A DNA stretch of 64,000 nucleotides, from NCBI GenBank assembly GCA_020137815.1, contig CM035352.1, forward strand, positions 5,620,659 through 5,684,658. Reading direction: 5' to 3'. The DNA is from Hormiphora californensis (Eukaryota > Ctenophora > Tentaculata > Cydippida > Pleurobrachiidae). Below are positions 55,801 through 64,000 of the stretch, piece by piece. The position numbers and the translations under genes were made by a program. Below the pieces are notes generated by a model, which was not told where the DNA came from, did no database searches, and was given only the letters and a program-made list of their open reading frames with translations. Every line of letters starts with the position of its first letter. Within the stretch, counting starts at the first letter, position 1.

Positions 55801-56394
55801 ATCATTGGTGTAGGTAGGGTAAATACAAGTCGCATGATTCATACTCAATACTTTTCTGATATCCCTCTCGATTAATTATTGTGGACCGCAAACAGCAAAT
55901 CAGTGATGGTAATGTACTAACTTTCTAGCGACGTGAATGAGGTGTTGTGGAACTCTCTCCAAGTCTTCAACTTCTTGTTTAACTAGTACCGGTGATATGT
56001 ATTTTGGTGCCCGTTCCTTGCCTTTAGCAGGGCGTGAGAAATCAGGAGTTGGAAGGCAGGGTGTACGGGGTTCACCGCCTCTTGGGTCCACATCTGTATC
56101 TTCTTCAAGAGCCTCCAATCCTTCCTTGTACCTCTTCATCGCCTCCACATCTGAGGACAATAAGGTTTACACATTGGTTTTAACAGTAGACAGTTGGGAC
56201 AACTTACACCGCTGCAATCTTTCTTTGTCCTTTGTCCAGGATGATGGTCGGTAGTTGTAAAAGTGGCTGTCAGCTGAGAGCAGACCAACTTCAACCATCT
56301 TCTCCCAGTTTTGGTAGATTCTCTGGAAGCGCTTTATCTCGTACTCAGTGCACTCTTCAAAGTACCTCATTCCCTCGTAAACTTTCCAAACCAT
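52876..56394 (-). pseudogene. PRDM9-like gene, copy C (frame lesions)
   Basis: Same exon order as copy B: KRAB-like exon (56394-56208), exon 2 (about 56150-55922), exon 3 (about 55736-55461), exon 4 (about 55357-55187), acidic exon 5 (about 55132-54707), zinc knuckle/SET-N (about 54573-54367), SET core (about 54274-54070), SET-C (about 53936-53816) and finger exon (53687-52876). Compared with copy B there is one extra T near 54737-54741 at the end of exon 5, giving an early stop. The same missing base as copy A is found in the SET core (T6 at about 54243-54248). The finger exon is open and its recognition helices differ from both other copies. Both lesions are homopolymer-length changes, so sequence error must be considered. 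Confidence 0.68.
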
Positions 56395-56400
56395 GGCTAC

Positions 56401-57480
56401 AACTGGAGTTTACTCTCTCTCTATTTAACCTACTATGTACTACTACTGACCAACTTTTAATAACTGTTTAAGTTATCAATTTGAAGCCCCCTGTACACAT
56501 GTGGTCGATTTTTTTACATGAAGATTGAAGCGTATAGCAACGTGCAGGTCTGTGGCTTGTTTTTACTTAAAACTTCTCAAGACTCGTTACACACGATCCC
56601 TTATTGTTAATTTATGCCTAAAGAATCGGATAAACATAGAAAAATCTCCAGTTAATTCTGCGTAGGAATCTTTAAAATATTATCTTTTGGGCGCTGTTAC
56701 GATCTGGGTGTTTGGAGGCCTGTTTACAGGTGCCCGCTGCCAAAAAATACCCTGTACTAAAACGGCTCTCATCGCCAAACCTGAAACCACTCAACCGTTT
56801 TGGCGAATCGAAAGTTTATCTGATAGGAAATGCCAAGCCGCAACCCCAAACCAAACCCCAGCGCAAACCCTAACCTTACTTTAGTCCTAACTCTTAAAAA
56901 CCGTGAGTGCTGACACTCCAAACATTGGGAAACGCTGCTGGCGGGATAAGGCAGGCGCGCTTTTCAAGGGCGCCGTTACGATCTGGGTGTTTGGTGGCCT
57001 GTTTACAGGTGCGCGCTGCCAAAAAAGTTGATTCACTAAAATGGCTCTAACCGCCAAACTACTCAACCGTTCTGGCTAATTCAAAGTTTATCTGGTAGGA
57101 AATGTCAAGGCCTAACCCCAACCCAAACCCCAGCCCTAACCCTAACCCCACTTTAGCCCTAACCCTAAAAAACCGTTTGTCAGCACTCACGAAACACCCA
57201 GATTTTAACGCTGGCCGCTTTTCAACTCCAAACACCCAGGTTTTAACGTTGGTCGAATCTTTCATTCGCGCTAAAAAGACTCCAGCTCCGTTTCCAAATA
57301 AGGAACCATAATAAAGTTCAAGAGCCTCCAAGAGCACCCAAGAGCGTACCCGATCGAAGAGAGACCACACCTGAGAGCGCACCACACCCAAAAGAGACCA
57401 CATCCAAGAGCGCACCACCTCCAGAAGAGACCACTTCAATACAATACAATACAATACAAAATAAACATTTATAGTCCGCT
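56401..57480. repeat. Degenerate duplicated units with telomere-like words and a minisatellite
   Basis: Two diverged copies of a unit of about 200 bp, starting GGGCGC(C/T)GTTACGATCTGG, lie at 56690-56885 and 56967-57175. Each ends in CCCTAACC/CCCCAACC words resembling degenerate telomere repeat. A short minisatellite (AGAGACCACACC / AAGAGCGCACCAC) is at 57317-57435, followed by (AATAC)n. No gene is supported. Confidence 0.6.
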
Positions 57481-57960
57481 CTTTAACTGTCCGTTTTACG
57501 GTTCAGCACAAGTTCTGCTGTTGGAAGAAGAAAAATTCATCATTCCATCCTCTTTCATCCCCAACAGCCCTCGCTCCAAAAGCGGCTAGTTTTACTACAA
57601 GATTATGATTTTTCTTATGTTCTGAAAGATGTTTTGTTAATATATTTGAAAGGTTGAGAAAATAATTTAGGAGATCCTATCACTGCAGAAAATGCAGTAG
57701 TGCACATGATATTCAAGGATCTAAAAGATCCAAAAGAAGCAAATTGAAGACCGCCCCTATCGGGGATATTGATACTAGGATACCTATACTGAAACCTGTG
57801 TGCGAAGTTGCACATAGAATACTTGAAGAAGATGTATCATGTAGCATTTCCAATTTCCAGTAATTCAGTTGACCAACTTGGAGTAGTAGAAGCCACTTGC
57901 CGACTGCTTTAACACTTACAAGTCCTCACATATCATTCTATTTTCTCGCAAGCTCTCTTT
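57481..57960. other. No recognisable gene
   Basis: Non-repetitive sequence between the minisatellite and the poly-T tract; I see no supported ORF, RNA gene or element end. Confidence 0.4.
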
Positions 57961-57994
57961 TTCTTTTTTCTTTTTTTTTAGAACAACTTTTTTT

Positions 57995-58038
<44 letters not shown>

Positions 58039-58136
58039 CTTTTTTTTTGGGATGTTTTTTATATTCACACGTTTTTCTCGCTTTTTTGTTGTTGTTCTTT
58101 TTTTTTTTTTTTTTTTTTTTTTCTTTTTTTTTCCCT
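57961..58136. repeat. Poly-T tract with interruptions
   Basis: Two T runs (57985-58048 and 58098-58130) with scattered C. On the minus strand this is A-rich and lies about 300 bp beyond the LINE ORF2 stop, so it may be a retroposed tail, or simple homopolymer. Frames in it are artefacts. Confidence 0.7.
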
Positions 58137-58445
58137 TTTGATATCAAATGTTACAAAATAAACAAACCAATCATTAGCAGTAAGGGTCAGTTTAGAGGAT
58201 AGAGGAAAGAGAGGAAAAAGTAAATACTGACCATTCCAGCTTCACTTTGTTCACGCTACACACATTACATATACTCATACACATCACTCTGTCACAATGT
58301 CCTTGTTTCATATTGGAAATGGGGCCTTCAACATTTGTAGGCTTTTTTGAAGAAGTGAGTCTTTAGGTTGGCTTTAAAGGATAGGACAGATGTATTTTCA
58401 CGTAGAAGTTTCGGCAGGTCGTTCCACACTGCTGGTGCAGCGACA

Positions 58446-61187
58446 CTAAAGGCTCCTTTGCTCGAGCAATAACGGGTTGTATTTCCTTTCAAGATATGTT
58501 ATGTCCATATCACGCCGGAGATTCTTCAGCTTGTGCTTCCGACGTTGTACCAGTTCAGAAAGATACGTCGGTGCTAGACCGTTTAGGGCTTTGTAGGTCA
58601 ATAAGCATAGCTTGTAGTTAATTCTTTCCTTAACCGGTAGAAAATGAAGCTGCCTTCGAATGTCTGATGTGCTATGAAGAGATCGGCGTCCAGTGATGAA
58701 TCTTGTGGCAGCGTTTTGAACCTTTTGTAACCTCCCGAGGTCTTTAGCAGATGCTCCCGCAAGTAGACTATTGCAGTAATCAAGCCTACTGTGTACAAGG
58801 GTGTTTACTAGCTTCACTTTGAGGTCAATAGTTAGTGTATTCCCTATCTTCCAAAGATTCAGGAGACACAGATTGCATGCTCTTACCGTTTTTGAAACGT
58901 TTCCAGTTAGTGAAAGCTCCGAATCAAGGAAAACACCAAGGTTTCGCACCAGTGGGGCTGGAACAGATGGATCTTGGTCGTCTAGCGCTTTTATAGCTTC
59001 TGGATTCGCTTCTTTGTCGTGTTTGTTTCTAAGAACGATGAATTCAGTTTTCGAAGGATTTAGTCGAAGAAAGTTGTCTGCCATCCACACCTTGATATGG
59101 TTGAGACATTCCTGAAGTGTCTTTTCCAAGTCAGCCAGTTTGTTATTGGTAAATGAAACATAAAGCTGCGTATCGTCAGCATACAGCTCTACTAGTAAAC
59201 CATAGTGCTTAGCAATACTCTCAAGTTCTTTGGTATAGAGAACGAACAACAGGGGCCCTAAGATGGATCCTTGAGGAACTCCGATGGTTATAGCCACTGG
59301 CGATGAGGTCGAGTTTCCAACTTTCACCGAGGCCTTTCTGTCCGTCAGGTAGGACTCAAACCAGGAGAGAGCAGTCCCTGTCACACCATAGTTCCTTTTC
59401 AGCTTCCCCAGGAGTATCTTGTGATTGATGGTATCGAAAGCAGCGCTCAAGTCTAAAAGTACTAGGATTGCTTTGGACTTCTCGTCAGTGATTAGTAGGA
59501 GATCGTTGACTACTTTCACAAGAGTGGTCTCAGTGCTGTGATGTGTTCTGTATGCTGATTGCACTCCTGGAAACAACTTATTCTCCTCCAGATGCTCAGT
59601 TAATTGGGCCGCCGCACATTTCTCGATGATCTTCGAGATGAATGATAGATTAGAAACAGGACGGTAATTCTTCATATCCTCGGGACTGTCCTTTTTCTTG
59701 AAAGATGGCCTAACCAGGGATTGTTTCAGCATTTCAGGGAATCTTCCCTCTTGAAGGCTTCCATTGACAATGTCAGATATAATAGGTAACAGTTGAGGTA
59801 AGAGTCCAACTAGAGTTCGAGTAGGGATCGGATCAAGATCACAGTGCTTCTTGCTCATCGACGTTATAATAGCAGTGAGATCCTCATCACTCACTTTCTT
59901 GAAAGAGGAGAAGGAATTTCCTTTAAAGGTGGTTTCCCCGGAAAGGTCAGGAACACATCCATTAAGTGCTTTCTCGACTTTAATCATCTCATAGATGTTT
60001 TCGATCTTTGATTTAAAGTAAGCACTAAATTTGTTCGCTGCTTCTTCATCCGACCATCCACTTGGTAGTTCCTGAGGGATCTTGTCTTTACCAAGAAGCT
60101 TGTTTATGATACCGCTTACCGCTGCTGGATCGTCAGCAACCAGTTTCAGTTTTTCACGGTAGTAGGATACTCTGGTTTTCGTAATAAACCTAGAAGTTTC
60201 ATCGGTGAAGTTTTTCAGGGCTATCCACGCATCGCTGTAGTCCGATTTCTTCTTAGCTTTCTTAAGGGCAGTTTTGAACGCTCTCTCGTATTTTCTGCGA
60301 GTTCGTTTGGCATCAACACACTCTTTAGTGTACCAGGGTGGATTTTCTGATTCTTTAACAGTCATCTCCTCAACTGGGGCTAATTCATCGAGGATATTCG
60401 TCAGAGTATCATAATACAGCCGTAAGCAGTCTTCTAGCTCAGTAGGTCTCAGCGGGCAGACTAGCGAGGAATCTGCTATTTTAGAAGAAAGGGCCTCCAG
60501 GGTTACGTTTTTCATTTTTCTGCTCGTTACCACTTTTCTTTTCTCGGTGTCAGGTCTGCCCACATGGAGATGGAAGGTTACTGCATAATGATCTGAGACT
60601 GCCGATCTCGCGACCTCCATAGCACTGATTGGGGGGCTAGTCTCATCGTCTCTGCTGATGACAAGGTCAAGTGTCCCTCCAGCGACGTGCGTAGGGTCTT
60701 CCACGTGTTGTATCCATCTTTCATCAAGAAGTATCTCGTTAAAGGCTTTAGACGTTGGATCGTTTTCATCCTCAGTGTGGATGTTGAAATCTCCAAGAAT
60801 CAAGGGATGACCACTTAGTCCATTCAGAGTCGAAATGTATTCCTCAAACTCAATCAAGAAGTCCTTTTTTGAGGTAGAAGGTGGCCGATATACAACCACT
60901 AGTCTTGTCCTTTGGAGGTTTCCTCCTTCAACGGTAGCCTGTATGCATTCAAAGGTTTGTGGCTTTGTTTCTAGCTTCACAGTACGGATGTTTATGCTTT
61001 TCTTTGCAAGAATAGCAACACCTCCACCTCGTTTTCCTCTTGCAGAGCTGTAGAGGTTGAACCCGAGCTCTTTCATCACTCCAGGAGTAACAACGTCACC
61101 ATCTTCTAGCCAGGTCTCTGTCAAGGCAAGCACATCAAGACCAAGGTCATGGAATGTTTCAAAGATGTCAATGAGCTTGTTATTCAT
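58446..61187 (-). CDS. LINE ORF2: AP-endonuclease and reverse transcriptase
   Basis: Uninterrupted 913-aa frame. Endonuclease: LDVLALTETWL, RGGGVAILAKK, VVYRPPSTS, HPLILGDFNIH and SDHYAVTFHLH. Reverse transcriptase: MKNYRPVSNLSFISKIIEK, LVLLDLSAAFDTINH, GVPQGSILGPLLFVLY and YADDTQLYVSF, with thumb-region KVWMADNFLRLNPSKTEFIV. The C-terminus ends with a conserved tail (RRQLHFLPVKERINYKLCLL). The first in-frame Met is inside the endonuclease: the conserved NLNCRS stretch lies just upstream in the same frame, before a TAA about 80 bp further. So the natural start is either lost or supplied by recoding from ORF1. Confidence 0.92.
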   Translation of the reverse strand: MNNKLIDIFETFHDLGLDVLALTETWLEDGDVVTPGVMKELGFNLYSSARGKRGGGVAILAKKSINIRTVKLETKPQTFECIQATVEGGNLQRTRLVVVYRPPSTSKKDFLIEFEEYISTLNGLSGHPLILGDFNIHTEDENDPTSKAFNEILLDERWIQHVEDPTHVAGGTLDLVISRDDETSPPISAMEVARSAVSDHYAVTFHLHVGRPDTEKRKVVTSRKMKNVTLEALSSKIADSSLVCPLRPTELEDCLRLYYDTLTNILDELAPVEEMTVKESENPPWYTKECVDAKRTRRKYERAFKTALKKAKKKSDYSDAWIALKNFTDETSRFITKTRVSYYREKLKLVADDPAAVSGIINKLLGKDKIPQELPSGWSDEEAANKFSAYFKSKIENIYEMIKVEKALNGCVPDLSGETTFKGNSFSSFKKVSDEDLTAIITSMSKKHCDLDPIPTRTLVGLLPQLLPIISDIVNGSLQEGRFPEMLKQSLVRPSFKKKDSPEDMKNYRPVSNLSFISKIIEKCAAAQLTEHLEENKLFPGVQSAYRTHHSTETTLVKVVNDLLLITDEKSKAILVLLDLSAAFDTINHKILLGKLKRNYGVTGTALSWFESYLTDRKASVKVGNSTSSPVAITIGVPQGSILGPLLFVLYTKELESIAKHYGLLVELYADDTQLYVSFTNNKLADLEKTLQECLNHIKVWMADNFLRLNPSKTEFIVLRNKHDKEANPEAIKALDDQDPSVPAPLVRNLGVFLDSELSLTGNVSKTVRACNLCLLNLWKIGNTLTIDLKVKLVNTLVHSRLDYCNSLLAGASAKDLGRLQKVQNAATRFITGRRSLHSTSDIRRQLHFLPVKERINYKLCLLTYKALNGLAPTYLSELVQRRKHKLKNLRRDMDITYLERKYNPLLLEQRSL

Positions 61188-62619
61188 CGACCGGCAGTTT
61201 AGATTTCCATATTTGAGTGCAGGGAGCTGCGAAGACGGTAGTTTTTTGACAGCTTGTCGTACTGTTCTTTATAGGTGGGGCATTTTGATGAACCAGCATG
61301 GTGGACTGGGATATCTGGGTTGGACGACTGGAATGTAGACAGTTTTTACACTGATGCTTCTCCGTGTCTTCTTTTACAGGGCAATCATTTGTTGGATGTT
61401 TTTCAGCACAGTACATGCAGGTAGCAGGATGCAATCGTTTTGGGCATTGGTCGGGATAGTGCCCAAGAGCTTGACAATGGGGGCACCTTTTAATGTGCAC
61501 ACGATGGTAGACTTTCACAGATGAAAGAAAACCCTTCCTTCGCTGAGAACTTTGTCTTTCAGTTCAACAGGGAGTTTGAGTGCCACCGTTGCAAGATTAG
61601 GATCCGACTGCATTCGTTTAAAATAAACAATTGAGAGGTCAGAACAACTTTTCAGGAGATCATTTTTTGCCCTAAGTTTGTCGAGACAGAACTTTCGAGA
61701 GTCTTCGGGCGATGCATCTGTGGGTAGAAGGTCAACTGGAACAAAACGCAGTGTCACCTTTGACATGACAAGATCAGATATTCTGGTAGTATTTTGGAGA
61801 ACACCCGCTTCTTTCAGTTTGAGTGTGGCAAGTTCTTGGGACTTTCATTTGGGAACCAGAGTTTGATAGAAGATGAGAAGTTTCTCACATTTGCGATGGG
61901 GATGTCTGTTAGGGCCATATCAATGCTTTTTTCTAGTTTCAGGAACGTCATCACAGTGCACAGTGAGGCGTGGTTGCGGAGGTAGCTGTGTTCTGGCCGA
62001 AGGGATGATTCTCGGGTTGCTCGTACCTGCATGGTTAGGAGCATTTTTAGGGATGTTTTTTAGACGTTTGTGATGCAAATGAGTCGGTGATCGAGGTGGT
62101 GGATGTAGAAGGAGATGAAGACTGACTAGTGTCATCAGTAGGTGGTGCAGAATTGATCATGGATGTGTTGAAAGTGCAATCAGCTTGGGGTGGATCGGAT
62201 GATTTACCGCTAGTGTTTGCTATTAGCCTGGCTGCTTTAGTAGCTATAGCGTCAAAGATGGGACTCCCAGGTTGGAGTAGCCTGCCCGTAACGATACATT
62301 CTGGGCAAACCCAGCCCTCAAGAGAGAACAAACCATCGTCTGATGGCGTAAGAAGATCACCTAATGACTTCAAACCTACGCATTCATCATGAAAACACGA
62401 TTTACACGTACTGCACTTCAGCATGGTCCTGTTTGTCAACTTTCCATTACACAGACATTGATTGGCCGAGGTGAAGTGGCTAGGTGTTTGAATAGGGATG
62501 GGTCCATGGGCGCGCACCACATCATTGGCATGGAGGCACCCCGAATGTGTTGAGACGCGCATATCGCGACGCGCATGCGACGCGCACATTGCGACGCGCA
62601 CCAAATTGGTCAAATTCAA
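61180..62619 (-). pseudogene. LINE ORF1: PHD finger and CCHC zinc knuckles, frameshifted
   Basis: Three consecutive frames carry parts of one protein. 62619-62047 has a PHD finger (CLCNGKLTNRTMLKCSTC, CFHDECVGLKSL, WVCPEC). 62044-61814 continues with LEKSIDMALTDIPIANVRNF. 61766-61515 has MSKVTLRFVPVDLLPTDASP. 61518-61180 has two knuckles (CPHCQALGHYPDQCP, CMYCAEKHPTNDCP) and a CKNC. Single-base shifts separate the parts (for example near 61530). The stop at 61180-61182 overlaps the ORF2 ATG as ATGAATAA. ORF1 proteins bind element RNA; this copy could not make a whole one unless the shifts are sequence errors. Confidence 0.75.
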
Positions 62620-62640
62620 AAAATGTGAAAATGCGTTTTT

Positions 62641-63301
62641 AAAATTTTAAGACTTGAGGCCTCTTGGACGTTTTTGGGAGACTGATGGTGACCCATAAGG
62701 AGTCCGAGAGCCTCAAAGAGAGTGCACAGCATCGGAAAGAGACTGCACTGTGCAGTGCACGCAGCATCCAGAAGAGAGAGCGCGCTTACCACGTGAAAGA
62801 GGCTCACCGCGCGAAGTAAGCAGTACTTTACCCTCAATTTTCTTCTCGCGCGTTACATAACATTCAATTTTACACACTTCTGTCGTCGAAGACTCGATGA
62901 AGAAGACTGAAATCAAGGATGAGAAGATAAATGAGGCCAATTGGATTCTTGAGTTGTTAATTGTTTTCAAACAAGATCAACACACTTTTGGATTATTTGA
63001 AAATTCTATATTGGAGAGAAATATTTCGTTTCTAATTTCATTTTCAGACAAAAGTGTGTGGGAAGATTAAGAATATAAAACACATTCATTTCGTTTCCAT
63101 TAAGTTTCAGTGTACATAAAACAATATTGTTAGTTTTACATTAGTCTTTTTGTTGCATTGACTACGTGTTGTTGACATGTAATTGAACTGTAATTATATT
63201 TGATTTAACGCTCAAAAGGAAAAGCTAAACATTTTTTGACAATATATTGCCAAATGCAACCACCATTATCATTTATCAGTTTATCAATGATCATGAAATA
63301 A
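62641..63301. other. No recognisable gene
   Basis: Sequence upstream of the LINE. GC-rich GCGCGC words occur near 62560-62620 and 62780-62850. No supported ORF. Confidence 0.4.
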
Positions 63302-63451
63302 TGTCCATTTTTTTTCAACTGTTCACCCCCCAAAGTCGTGCGCGGAATTGTTTTGCGCGTTTATCACATGGTAACGTGTAGCGCGCGCAGCGTAAATTAA
63401 AATATCGCACGCGCATGAGTTGAGGGGTGAACAGTTGAATAAAAATGGACT
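63302..63451. mobile_element. 150-bp MITE with TGTCCATTTTT ends
   Basis: Terminal inverted repeats: TGTCCATTTTTTTCAACTG at the left and its inverse (CAGTTGAATAAAAATGGAC) at the right, both adjoining TTCACCCC/GGGGTGAA. The centre is rich in GCGCGC. Confidence 0.75.
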
Positions 63452-64000
63452 TTAGTAATTGAGCATTGAACAATTAAGAAAAATCACACGAGTTTCACGA
63501 CCAAAGACGGTCATGGTCACTGTCTTTCCTCCATTACCTCTACTCCCATTTTAAAAGATAAGGTTTTTTACTTATTCCGTGTTATTGATTCCAGTATTTC
63601 TCTTTCAATGTAAGTAAGGACATCTCACTCATTTATCTCCTCCACATATGATATCTCCCAACGTGTCAAATCCAGAACTTCCAGTGTTAGTTTCATCTTT
63701 TCCTCATCAAACTGATGGAGGAAGGGATATTTAATTGATTTAGAAGGAGGGGTTAGTTGATCAACATAACAATAATGGGAGATGGCTTGTAAAAATCAGG
63801 AAATAATAAAGAAGTCGTAGTGTAAGAGGTGAGTGTAAATCATGTTGGGAAGGGCGTTTGATCGTGAAAAAAAACATAGCTTGGCAAAAAACCCATGTAT
63901 GCACTGCCTCACTGGATTCTTATGTATTAAAACACATTGATTCTGACACTGATTTCCGGTTAAGAGGGGGCGTTGCTGTAGAGAAGATGTTGGTCAAAGG
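63452..64000. other. No recognisable gene
   Basis: AT-rich tail of the window; I see no supported coding region, RNA gene or repeat boundary. Confidence 0.4.

Larger units (their letters stand above)
58300..62640 (-). mobile_element. CR1/L2-like non-LTR retrotransposon (LINE)
   Basis: Minus-strand LINE: 5' part with a PHD-finger/zinc-knuckle ORF1 (about 62619-61180, broken), then ORF2 with endonuclease and reverse transcriptase (61187-58446), then a short 3' region. Exact ends were not identified. The PHD-containing ORF1 and the GVPQGSILGPLLF / YADDTQLY motifs point to the CR1/L2/jockey group. Confidence 0.85.

Noticed and set aside
57102-57180. Chromosome end
   Set aside because: The CCCTAA words are few, degenerate and internal, with gene and transposon sequence on both sides.
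57897-58202. Phe-rich and Lys-rich frames
   Set aside because: Products of the poly-T tract.

Overview
The window is nuclear DNA of an invertebrate animal. Its genes are split by short GT-AG introns, and they encode animal families: cathepsin D, RING/B-box (TRIM) proteins with and without an NHL propeller, POLDIP2, RMI1, a seven-helix receptor and KRAB-SET-zinc-finger proteins. Intron sizes, the density of small DNA transposons and the gene mix suggest an early-branching metazoan, perhaps a sponge, but the phylum is a low-confidence guess. Exon coordinates were read by eye from splice signals and reading-frame continuity. They close in frame for the TRIM (455 aa), TRIM-NHL (825 aa), receptor (311 aa), POLDIP2 (331 aa), tetraspan (211 aa), UBL-UBA (313 aa) and PRDM copy B (875 aa) models.

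Layout. 0-4.9 kb: Crypton-like tyrosine recombinase ORF, nested hairpins, the last two exons of an unidentified plus-strand gene, and a foldback element. 4.9-9.2 kb: cathepsin D (+). 9.4-17.1 kb: a RING-B-box-coiled-coil gene (-), head to head with a TRIM-NHL gene (+, 19.3-35.3 kb); a 1.35 kb palindrome lies between their starts. The TRIM-NHL introns hold a nested antisense receptor gene, a 1 kb palindrome, a splice-site-copying minisatellite and an uninterrupted Penelope-like element. 36.5-40.1 kb: POLDIP2 (-) and RMI1 (-). 41.0-42.1 kb: a four-helix membrane protein (+). 42.6-44.5 kb: a UBL-UBA protein (-).

44.7-56.4 kb is the most striking part: three tandem minus-strand copies of a PRDM9-like gene (KRAB-like start, PRDM9-type zinc knuckle, PR/SET domain, nine-finger zinc-finger exon). 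The copies are nearly identical except at the DNA-contact positions of most fingers, where they differ strongly. The middle copy is open throughout; the outer two carry frame lesions and one carries an insertion. This looks like a rapidly diversifying family of DNA-targeted histone methyltransferases.

56.4-64 kb: degenerate repeats, a poly-T tract, a CR1/L2-like LINE with intact ORF2 and broken PHD-finger ORF1, and a small MITE. A family of TA-flanked elements starting CAGTCGGACCCCGATTTA recurs through the whole window.
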